A stretch of DNA of 64,000 bases from Leptothoe kymatousa TAU-MAC 1615. GTDB lineage: Bacteria > Cyanobacteriota > Cyanobacteriia > Phormidesmidales > Phormidesmidaceae. Shown piece after piece: positions 28,780 through 36,988 of this stretch (the first letter of the stretch is position 1; every line of letters starts with the position of its first letter). The notes under the pieces are model-generated. The model was not told where the DNA came from and made no database searches. It saw only the letters and a list, made by a program, of their open reading frames with translations. The stretch is taken from the NCBI RefSeq assembly GCF_018739865.1, contig NZ_JADOER010000011.1, positions 310,001 to 374,000 on the forward strand, in the 5' to 3' direction. The position numbers and the translations under genes were made by a program.

Positions 28780-31470
28780 ATGAGAATTCTGCACACTCGC
28801 ACATTGCGTGGCCCCAACTATTGGAGTATTCGCCGTCCTAAGCTAATTGTCGTTCGCTTAGATTTAGAGGAACTCGCAGAGAGTCCTTCCAATACGCTAC
28901 CTGGCTTCTACGATGGGTTAGTGCAAGTGCTGCCCAGCTTGGAAGAGCATCACTGCTCCCCCGGCTGTAGAGGTGGCTTTTTGCGCCGTGTGCAAGAAGG
29001 AACCATGATGGGCCACATCGTGGAACATGTCGCCCTCGAGCTGCAGGTGCTCACTGGCATGACCGTCGGCTTTGGCCGCACCCGAGAAACCAGCACCGCT
29101 GGAATCTATCAGGTGGTGGTCGAATACAAAAATGAAGCCGCTGGCCGCTATGCCACCCGTGCCGCCGTGCGATTGTGCCAAAGCATCATCGATACAGGCT
29201 CCTACCCCGCAACTGAACTGCGCACAGATTTAGCCGACCTCAAAGAATTGCAAGCAAACGCGGCGCTGGGGGCGACCACCGATGCCCTAGTGGGCGAAGC
29301 TGAGGCCCGGGGCATCCCCTGGATGGAATTAGAAAACTGTGATCTATTCCAGCTGGGCTATGGCAAATATCAAAAACGCGTTCAGGCAGCGCTCACATCC
29401 TCCAGCAATGTGCTGGGTGTAGAACTCGCCTGCGACAAAGGACGCACCAAAGCCGTCCTAGAAAATATGGGTGCCCCAGTGCCCGCTGGCGCATTAATTT
29501 ACAGCTTTGACGATCTCGAACCCACGATTGAGAATCTGGGTGGTTATCCCATCGTGATTAAGCCATTGGATGGCAACCATGGCCGTGGCATCACCATTGA
29601 TATTCGCTCCTGGCAAGAGGCCGAAGAAGCCTATGACCGCGCCAAGGAAATCTCCAGGGGGATCATTGTTGAGCGTTTTTATGCCGGTCGGGATCATCGC
29701 ATCCTGGTGGTGAACCATCAGGTAGTCGCCGTCGCAGAACGGGTGCCCGCCCACGTAGTGGGTAATGGCGCATACACCATCGCCGAACTCGTAGAACAAG
29801 AAAACCAAGATGAACGCCGTGGCAATGGCCACGACAACGTGCTCACCCAGATTCAGCTAGACGATTCCACCGACGAAATGTTGGCTCGCCAAGGGTTGAG
29901 TGTGGATACCGTTTTAGAAATGGATCAGTTGGCCTACCTGCGGGCAACGGCCAACCTCAGCACAGGTGGCACCGCCATCGACCGCACCGACGACATTCAC
30001 CCAGACAACGTGTGGCTAGCAGAGCGCGTCTCACGGATTATTGACCTCGATATTGCGGGGATCGATGTGATCACCACCGACATCACCAAGCCTTTGAAAG
30101 AAGCAGATGGGGTGATTGTGGAAGTGAATGCCGCCCCAGGGTTGCGGATGCATTTAGCGCCTAGTGAAGGGGTGGCCCGCAATGTGGCAGCCCCCATTTT
30201 ACAAATGTTGTTCCCACCGGATACTCCCACCCACGTACCCGTGGTGGCAGTCACAGGCACCAATGGCAAAACCACCACCACCCGCCTGATCGCTCACATT
30301 GCGCGCCAGGTTCACGCCGCCGTCGGCTTTACCACCACCGATGGGATTTACATTGGCGATCACCTGATTGAAAAGGGCGACACCACGGGTCCCCAAAGTG
30401 CGCGGATGATTTTGCAAGATCCCACCGTGGAAATGGCCGTATTAGAAACAGCCCGAGGCGGTATTTTGCGCTCTGGGTTGGCCTTCCCCCACTGTGATGT
30501 AGGTGTGGTGCTCAATGTTGCAGCCGACCACCTAGGTCTGGGCGATATCGACACCATCGACCAAATGGCTAGGGTTAAAGGCGTAATTGCTGAGGCTGTC
30601 CATGCGGATGGTTACGCCATTCTCAATGCCGATGATGAACGCGTAGCGGCCATGGCCGATCGGGTGGCGGGTAAGGTCGCCTACTTCTCAATGGATGCCC
30701 AAAACCCGTTGGTGCAAGACCATGTGCGGGATGGAGGCATTGCCGCCGTTTACGACGATGGCCACATTGTTATTTTGCAAAACGAGTGGGTGCATCGGAT
30801 TGAGCACGTCACTAAGGTACCGCTGACACTGGGCGGACGGGCACCGTTTATGATTGCCAATGCCCTAGCAGCCAGCTTGGCCACATTTGTTCAAGGCATC
30901 ACAGTGGAACAGATTCGGGCCGCACTGCGCAGCTTTGAGGCCTCCGCGCAGCAGACACCAGGTCGCATGAACCTATTTAACATGGGGCGCTTCCATGCAT
31001 TGGTGGACTACGCCCACAACCCCGCAGGCTATGAAGCCGTAGGTGGTTTTGTAAAAAACTGGTCTGGCCCCACCATCGGCGTGGTCGGTGGCCCTGGGGA
31101 TCGGCGCGATGAGGATCTGATTGGTCTGGGGCAACTCGCCGCCACCTTCTTTGATCACATTATTGTCAAAGAAGATGATGACCGTCGGGGCCGCCCTGCA
31201 GGGGAGGCGTCAGGGCTAATTGTCCAGGGCATTGGGCAAGTGCCTGACTCTGCCGTATCTCACTTTATTCAATTGGATGAGACCACAGCGATTGAATGGG
31301 CCCTAGACCATGCCCCGGAAGACGCTTTAGTGGTGATTTTCCCAGAGCAGGTGAGCCGGGCAATTGAAATCATTCAAAAACGTGACCCCATTGTGGATGA
31401 TGCCAATCCAGCGTTGTTGGTCGACCCTGCGGATGAGTCGTCTGTGGAGCCTATGCCCGTAGGCAGTTAA
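28780..31470 (+). CDS. cphA: Cyanophycin synthetase
   Basis: MRILHTRTLRGPNYWSIRRPKLIVVRLDLEELAESPSNTLPGFYDGL...; ATP-grasp region NHGRGITIDI; Mur-ligase-like VVAVTGTNGKTTTTRLIAHI; start internal to the track ORF. Confidence 0.96.
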   Translation: MRILHTRTLRGPNYWSIRRPKLIVVRLDLEELAESPSNTLPGFYDGLVQVLPSLEEHHCSPGCRGGFLRRVQEGTMMGHIVEHVALELQVLTGMTVGFGRTRETSTAGIYQVVVEYKNEAAGRYATRAAVRLCQSIIDTGSYPATELRTDLADLKELQANAALGATTDALVGEAEARGIPWMELENCDLFQLGYGKYQKRVQAALTSSSNVLGVELACDKGRTKAVLENMGAPVPAGALIYSFDDLEPTIENLGGYPIVIKPLDGNHGRGITIDIRSWQEAEEAYDRAKEISRGIIVERFYAGRDHRILVVNHQVVAVAERVPAHVVGNGAYTIAELVEQENQDERRGNGHDNVLTQIQLDDSTDEMLARQGLSVDTVLEMDQLAYLRATANLSTGGTAIDRTDDIHPDNVWLAERVSRIIDLDIAGIDVITTDITKPLKEADGVIVEVNAAPGLRMHLAPSEGVARNVAAPILQMLFPPDTPTHVPVVAVTGTNGKTTTTRLIAHIARQVHAAVGFTTTDGIYIGDHLIEKGDTTGPQSARMILQDPTVEMAVLETARGGILRSGLAFPHCDVGVVLNVAADHLGLGDIDTIDQMARVKGVIAEAVHADGYAILNADDERVAAMADRVAGKVAYFSMDAQNPLVQDHVRDGGIAAVYDDGHIVILQNEWVHRIEHVTKVPLTLGGRAPFMIANALAASLATFVQGITVEQIRAALRSFEASAQQTPGRMNLFNMGRFHALVDYAHNPAGYEAVGGFVKNWSGPTIGVVGGPGDRRDEDLIGLGQLAATFFDHIIVKEDDDRRGRPAGEASGLIVQGIGQVPDSAVSHFIQLDETTAIEWALDHAPEDALVVIFPEQVSRAIEIIQKRDPIVDDANPALLVDPADESSVEPMPVGS

Positions 31471-31558
31471 TCAGTTAAATGGAACAACAATTTCGGGTGT
31501 GTTGAACGTGGTTTCGACGCACCCGAAATTGGTTTTATACACCCCCAAGAGCACTACC

Positions 31559-32575
31559 ATGGGTAAGCAAAAGGACTTCGAATATTCTCTAACTTGTGGT
31601 TCTCCTAGCAGTGCTCGGAGTGAGCCCGAGCCTGCTATTTTACTGATCGGCGGTGCTGAAGGGGGCAAATCGGGCGAAGATGCTGCCACCAAATGGTTTC
31701 TCGAAAAGGCCCGTGGCGGAAACTATCTCGCCATCCGCACCGGGGGCGTTGGCAAACAAGCCAGCTTTATTAGCCGCAACTATCGAGACTATGTTCACTC
31801 CGCCGCAGAACTCTCCATCGACAGCAGAGAAGCGGCCAACAGCCGCGAAGTAGAAGACTATATTCGCGAAGCCGATGCCCTGTTTATTGCCGGGGGAGAC
31901 CAAAACCTATATCAAGAGTTGTGGGAAGGCACCCGCACCGAAGATGCGATCAATTATCTTATCAACGACAAGAAAGCGCCCGTCGCTGGTACCAGTGCAG
32001 GCATGGCCATCTTGGGCAGCTACTACTATGCGCCAGATCATCAGGGTATAATCAGCTCAGAAATTTTGGATGATCCCTTTCATTTCAATACGCAGACCAT
32101 TCACAAAAGCGATTTTATTCAGGTGCCGTTTTTATCTAATGTGATTACCGACACCCACTTGGACCGGATTAACAAACGGAACCCAGAAACTCGCTACGGC
32201 AGAATTTTAGGATTGTTGGCCAGGGTAATTGCGGCAGATAAAAACTCTCTGGACAATCATGCCATTGGGTTAGAAGAAGGGGCTTTTGTTGCCATCGATA
32301 AAACAGGAATAGCCAAGGTCTTTGGTAATGGCACCCATCGCGGGCAGGATGCGTATTTTCTTTCGCCCAATGGTGCGCTACCTGAACAGATGGAACCTGG
32401 CTGGCCGTTGGTTTGGGACAATGGCGGAAAAGCGGTCAAGGTTTATAAAATTGCTGGCACACCGGAAGGGACAGGAGAGTTTAATTTGAATGATTGGGCT
32501 ACAGCATCTGGGGGCCATTGGGAATATTGGTACACCCTTGGTGGTAAGTCTGGATTACGGAAAAAGTCATCGTAG
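31559..32575 (+). CDS. Second S51/cyanophycinase-like peptidase
   Basis: PAILLIGGAEGGKSGEDAATKWFLEKARGGNYL...ADALFIAGGDQNLYQELWEGT...PVAGTSAGMAILGSYYY, with GxSxG nucleophile motif. Track ORF starts at a GTG at 31499. Confidence 0.82.
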   Translation: MGKQKDFEYSLTCGSPSSARSEPEPAILLIGGAEGGKSGEDAATKWFLEKARGGNYLAIRTGGVGKQASFISRNYRDYVHSAAELSIDSREAANSREVEDYIREADALFIAGGDQNLYQELWEGTRTEDAINYLINDKKAPVAGTSAGMAILGSYYYAPDHQGIISSEILDDPFHFNTQTIHKSDFIQVPFLSNVITDTHLDRINKRNPETRYGRILGLLARVIAADKNSLDNHAIGLEEGAFVAIDKTGIAKVFGNGTHRGQDAYFLSPNGALPEQMEPGWPLVWDNGGKAVKVYKIAGTPEGTGEFNLNDWATASGGHWEYWYTLGGKSGLRKKSS

Positions 32576-32715
32576 GGTGGGCTATGCCGACCAAGCCGAG
32601 AAAATCCGTTACACAATTTGATGGCAATGGACCTGTAGGACATCTCCCTTGCCCCTATAGTGCATCCTACCTCTAGTGCTCAGACTCTGGCTGGCCAATC
32701 CCTACGGAGGCTCCT

Positions 32716-32777
32716 GCCTCCTGGCTGTGGCAGAGCCACAATCTTACACTCCAGGCAGAGCCTTGGAGCGAGAGAAC
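32716..32777. repeat. Copy 1 of 62-bp imperfect direct repeat
   Basis: gcctcctggctgtggcagagccacaatcttacactccaggcagagccttggagcgagagaac; 57/62 identical to 33679..33740 by eye. Confidence 0.88.
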
Positions 32778-32930
32778 ACCCTCTTTATACTGGAGTCCCT
32801 TGTAGACAAGTGGCATAGTTGCACCATCATAGTAAAAACCTAAGAGCAATGCACTAGACACTCATCCGTTTCCATAATTCTGGAATTGCACTCCTACCTA
32901 GTCAAGCAAAAACTGTTACTAGGCAGAAAA

Positions 32931-33599
32931 TTAGCCAACTTTTCTCTTTTTCCAATCTAGCTCCATCGTTAACTTCCCAAGGTGTTGCAAAATCGCTGTC
33001 ACCTGATGCATTTCATTGCCTTGTCTAAATAAAGTAAAGAGCTCTGATAGACCGTAAACCGGCTGGGGCTGTTTAAGGAGCTTGACAAACATAAAATGCC
33101 GACCATTGGTAAGTAAACCAAACAGGGGCAACGCCTCGTCTGGACTAGCCATCATATAGGTCAATGCTTGGGGCAGCGCTTCTAAAACATCCGACTGCTG
33201 GGGCTTAGTCTCAATGGTGACCACCCATAGATTCTGATATAGCACCAATAAATCAATGCGGCCACGGATCATCTCTCCGTCAGCATCTGAATCCTGGTTG
33301 GGAAAGGTAACCTCCACCTGTTTTTCAGCTTTGGGTACAAAGGGAGCAGTTCCTAAACCAGACACAGCTAACAGTGGGGCCAAAATCGACATTTTGACCA
33401 CCTCTTCGTGCAGGCGATATTTGATTAAGCTCAGAAAATTAGCTTTCGCCTTATCTAGCCAGTACAGGTCTCGCTCATCTAGAGCCATCGCCACCCCCTG
33501 CCACTCCGGGAAAAAAGCAGGATCGGTCGATTGCTGCAGACCAAAGCGTGCTTCTACATCATGAAGTTCCAGATTATGGGCGGCAATCACTTGGACCAT
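32931..33599 (-). CDS. PD-(D/E)XK nuclease-like protein (HsdR N-terminal-like), stand-alone
   Basis: GRIDLLVLYQNLWVVTIETKPQQSDVLEALPQALTYMMASPDEALPLFGLLTNGRHFMFV resembles the D...ExK nuclease core of type I R-subunit N-termini. Confidence 0.65.
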   Translation of the reverse strand: MVQVIAAHNLELHDVEARFGLQQSTDPAFFPEWQGVAMALDERDLYWLDKAKANFLSLIKYRLHEEVVKMSILAPLLAVSGLGTAPFVPKAEKQVEVTFPNQDSDADGEMIRGRIDLLVLYQNLWVVTIETKPQQSDVLEALPQALTYMMASPDEALPLFGLLTNGRHFMFVKLLKQPQPVYGLSELFTLFRQGNEMHQVTAILQHLGKLTMELDWKKRKVG

Positions 33600-33678
33600 G
33601 GCACAGATAGAAGATGTAAATCATCAGACTGCTGACTATCTATTCTATCCTAGTACAATTGAATCCTGCTAAGGCTTT

Positions 33679-33740
33679 GCCTTCTAGCTGTGGCAGAGCC
33701 ACAATCTTTCACTCCAGGCAGAGCCTGGGAGCGAGGGAAC
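33679..33740. repeat. Copy 2 of 62-bp imperfect direct repeat
   Basis: gccttctagctgtggcagagccacaatctttcactccaggcagagcctgggagcgagggaac; contains small palindromes (GTGGCagaGCCAC). Confidence 0.88.
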
Positions 33741-33767
33741 AAAGCACCGATAATATAAGCCTTGCCA

Positions 33768-34694
33768 TTAGCCTAAAGTGTAGTAACTCTCTCCACCCTG
33801 CTCAATCCACCCACAGACCATCCCCGTTGTTGACTGTGCCGACGCACAGCGCCCTGCCGCGTCAATGGCAATCACGCCGCCTTGTCCCTGTACCCGATTC
33901 ACCAAATACTCAATGCCCGCCTGGGTCGCGGTCTCCACATCCATGCCCCGCCACTGCACAAACATGGCAATCGTCTTCGACAAAACCGTTCGCAAAAACG
34001 CTTCTCCATAGCCCGTTGCCGAAACCGCACAGGACTGATTATCCGCATACACCCCGGCCCCAATAATGGGAGAATCTCCCACCCGGCCCCAGGAGTTATT
34101 TACTAAGCCTCCGGTGGATGTAGCCGCGGCCAAATCACCGTTCAAATCGTAGGCCACTGCACCCACTGTTCCGAGCTTTTCTGGCTTCACCCGCTCGTGG
34201 TCCAACGTGATTGTTCCAGCCGCTTGGGCTGCCTCCCACTGTTTTACCCGCATTGGCGTAACGAAATACTCTTCTGGGCAAAATTCCACATCCCGCAGCT
34301 TGGCAAATTCCATCGCCCCATAGGCCACTAAAAGAACCTGTTGGCCATGGTCTAACACCTGACGCGCCAGGGAAATTGGATTTTTTATTTGGCTCACGCA
34401 GGCTACGGACCCCGCCCGTAAATCGGCACCATTCATTAGGGCTGCATCCATTTCCACCTTGCCCTTGGCGTTCAGCACCGACCCACGGCCCGCATTGTAA
34501 AGCGGGTCGTTTTCTAACAATGAAACACAGTATTCAACAACATCCAGGGCACTATCTCCCCGCTCTAGGCGCTGGCGTCCCTGGTATAGGATGGCGTTAA
34601 TACTTTGTTGAAAACCCTCTTCGCTACTGCCAAACTTTAGGGTTTGAATCGCCCCCGCGCCACCGTGGAGAATGAGAGAATAGGAGTTAGTCAT
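33768..34694 (-). CDS. Isoaspartyl peptidase/L-asparaginase (plant-type, Ntn hydrolase)
   Basis: LILHGGAGAI...DALMNGADLRAGSVACVSQIKNPISLARQVLD...KLGTVGAVAYDLNGDLAAATSTGG, with the autocleavage Thr in GTVGAVA. Confidence 0.93.
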   Translation of the reverse strand: MTNSYSLILHGGAGAIQTLKFGSSEEGFQQSINAILYQGRQRLERGDSALDVVEYCVSLLENDPLYNAGRGSVLNAKGKVEMDAALMNGADLRAGSVACVSQIKNPISLARQVLDHGQQVLLVAYGAMEFAKLRDVEFCPEEYFVTPMRVKQWEAAQAAGTITLDHERVKPEKLGTVGAVAYDLNGDLAAATSTGGLVNNSWGRVGDSPIIGAGVYADNQSCAVSATGYGEAFLRTVLSKTIAMFVQWRGMDVETATQAGIEYLVNRVQGQGGVIAIDAAGRCASAQSTTGMVCGWIEQGGESYYTLG

Positions 34695-36369
34695 CAGCCT
34701 TCCCAACAGTTTCGCTAGGGTCTAGCTCATCGAGTATGCGAAAGCGAATGTGGTTGATGGCCAAATCGCGCAGGGAAAAATCGTCTGGTTTGTCGTCGGC
34801 ATTCATTTTGGTAAAGGGAATGTCTTTGCCAATTTCGGTGTGGTACCAGGACAACCCCATGAAGAAACGCTCGGGATAGGGCCCTCGTTCGATAACATCA
34901 TCGACATTGGATTCCATGGGTAGCCAGCCCACGCCGGGGACATAAAATTCTAGCCACACATGGTTAAAGTCGGGCTCTAGGGGCAGGTGGCGATATTCGG
35001 CATGGGGCGGGCATTTGTAGCGGCCAATGGTGCGACAGGCGATGCCGTTGAGCCGAGCCAGGGCTAACAACACGCCGACATATTCACCACAGGAGCCGGT
35101 TCCCCTGGCGAGGGCAACCGCTGGGGTATCAATGGCGGGCTGAATGCCGTAGGACATGCGATCGTAAACGTAGTTGCGAATGCGCAATATTTTGCGTAGC
35201 ACATTGGTTTCGGTCCCGGCCCCTTCCCGGGCGGCCTGTTGAATGCTGGCTTTTTCCATGTCCAGCTCGTCGTCATCAATGAGGTAGCGTTCTAGCTCTG
35301 TGGGCAAGGGGCGCTCACCTTCGATGTCCTCGGGGGTGAGGCTATATTTCAGGCTATACATTTCTACGGTGGCTTTCCAGCCCACTAGGCCCCCCTGAAA
35401 GGGCTGGATTTGGTCGAACCGGAAGACTGCGACCTGCTGGCCGTTTTGGTCTTCGATGGTGAAGGGATGGCCAATGGGTTCCACATGGCGTACGCGCTGC
35501 CGCAGGGTATTGGAAGGTAGAGCGATGCGCCACTCGACGTTGTTGAGGGTAACGGCATCGAGGGGCAGGAGTTCTTCTACGTAGGAAAACTCCACCAGGT
35601 AACCGTTGGACAGGGTGTAGTGGTCTGCTGGGTTGTGGTGCAGGTAGAGGGGATGGATAAAGGTGCGATCGCGAAACGTGAGTTCGTGGGGCGATTCGGC
35701 ATTGGGGTTATCCCGAATGTAGGGTTCTTCGTCGGCATAGACGATGTGGCAAACGGGATCTTGGGCCGGGTCGGGCTGATAGAAGGCAATGCCGGTGGGT
35801 GAACTGTAGGGGGTGAGGGCGCTGAGCAGAATTTTGCCGGTAGTGTGCTCCAGGCAGTAAACCGTTTGCTCGGTTTGGTCACAGACCCATAGGCCCTCTG
35901 CATTGGCCGCCAGGGTTTCTTCGCCGACGCCGGGTTGGGGAAACTTGCCAATCGGTTCGCCGGTGTCGCGATCAAATAGGTGAATATAGCCAGATTTTTG
36001 GCAGCTAACGTAGACGGTGTTTTCCCAAACGGCCACCCCCGCTACGGTATAGGGTAGTTCGGCCAGTAAGCTGGTTTTTAGGGTGGCGCGATCGCACCAA
36101 AATACTTCTCGGTCTCGCCCAAACCAGAAAGTATCGTGCCAGAGTGATAGCCCCACGGCATCGATCCATTCTTTATCTTCTAGCTGGTGGGGATTGAGGA
36201 TAACGGTGTTATTGGTTTTGGGATTAACGGAGATCAGATAGCCCCGCACCCGATCGATGGAAAAAAACTGGTCTCCATCTGCTGCTAGGCCAGATAGGGC
36301 ATAGACACCAATGGGTCGAATGGTAGATGGTTGTTGCAATGTTTGGTTGGGCACCCCGCAGTCAGGCAT
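34687..36369 (-). CDS. Beta-propeller-like N-terminus plus transglutaminase-like (cysteine protease fold) C-terminal domain
   Basis: N-terminal propeller-like repeats (VAGVAVWENTVYVSCQKSGYIHLFDRDTGEPIG); transglutaminase-like core ARGTGSCGEYVGVLLALARLNGIACRTIGRY...DFNHVWLEFYVPGVGWLPMESNVDD. Its stop overlaps the start of the downstream isoaspartyl peptidase gene. Confidence 0.82.
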   Translation of the reverse strand: MPDCGVPNQTLQQPSTIRPIGVYALSGLAADGDQFFSIDRVRGYLISVNPKTNNTVILNPHQLEDKEWIDAVGLSLWHDTFWFGRDREVFWCDRATLKTSLLAELPYTVAGVAVWENTVYVSCQKSGYIHLFDRDTGEPIGKFPQPGVGEETLAANAEGLWVCDQTEQTVYCLEHTTGKILLSALTPYSSPTGIAFYQPDPAQDPVCHIVYADEEPYIRDNPNAESPHELTFRDRTFIHPLYLHHNPADHYTLSNGYLVEFSYVEELLPLDAVTLNNVEWRIALPSNTLRQRVRHVEPIGHPFTIEDQNGQQVAVFRFDQIQPFQGGLVGWKATVEMYSLKYSLTPEDIEGERPLPTELERYLIDDDELDMEKASIQQAAREGAGTETNVLRKILRIRNYVYDRMSYGIQPAIDTPAVALARGTGSCGEYVGVLLALARLNGIACRTIGRYKCPPHAEYRHLPLEPDFNHVWLEFYVPGVGWLPMESNVDDVIERGPYPERFFMGLSWYHTEIGKDIPFTKMNADDKPDDFSLRDLAINHIRFRILDELDPSETVGKADD

Positions 36370-36635
36370 GGATGGGAGAAGGATTGAGTGGTTAGTGGTT
36401 TTTTATTATAGGGATCTGGGGAGCTTAGGAATTGCAGCCTGGTACACTGACAAGCTTTCTGCTTTTAAGAACGAAAAAGTCTACTCTTGTAGTCCGTAAC
36501 TTTAACCCTGATCTTGCCGTAACTCTGTCTTTACCAATTTTTAAGTCTTGGTAGACATCTCCTTTCGGGGGGTGTGGGGGAGTTTAGGCCCCCACGACAT
36601 GGGGGGTTTCAGGGGGGAAAGCCCTGAGCGCACCT

Positions 36636-36669
36636 TCTTGCATTTGTCCCACTCTTGCATTTGTCCCAC
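36636..36669. repeat. 17-bp tandem duplication
   Basis: tcttgcatttgtcccac x2 read directly. Confidence 0.85.
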
Positions 36670-36831
36670 TTGGTCATAAATGCACTAGATCACTGGTCAA
36701 AAGCAAAACCGGCTGCGTGGGGTCCCGCCGAGTTCCCCACACCCCCATGGCTAGGGCGTTCCGCCGCCCTAGAACCTACGGGAAAATATAGTTGGTATCC
36801 CTGATAGGCGGTTGGGGGTGCGGTTGGGTAA

Positions 36832-36865
36832 TTTAGAATTTTGCGCGGGGCGACAAAATTCTAAA
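36832..36865. repeat. 12-bp perfect inverted repeat with GC-rich loop
   Basis: TTTAGAATTTTG-cgcggggcga-CAAAATTCTAAA. Confidence 0.85.
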
Positions 36866-36988
36866 AGGGTTGAGGTTTCGAGTTCGTTGGGATGGCAAAT
36901 TTGAAGTGCAGGAACCAGGCAAAGCGAGGATTCTTGTAGGGGCACTCCCTTGTGGATGCCCCGATCCCTAACGCCTTTCTCCAAAGGC

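Noticed and set aside
33659-34066. 135-aa plus-strand ORF
   Set aside because: Antisense to the isoaspartyl peptidase gene and overlapping the 62-bp repeat; low-complexity composition.
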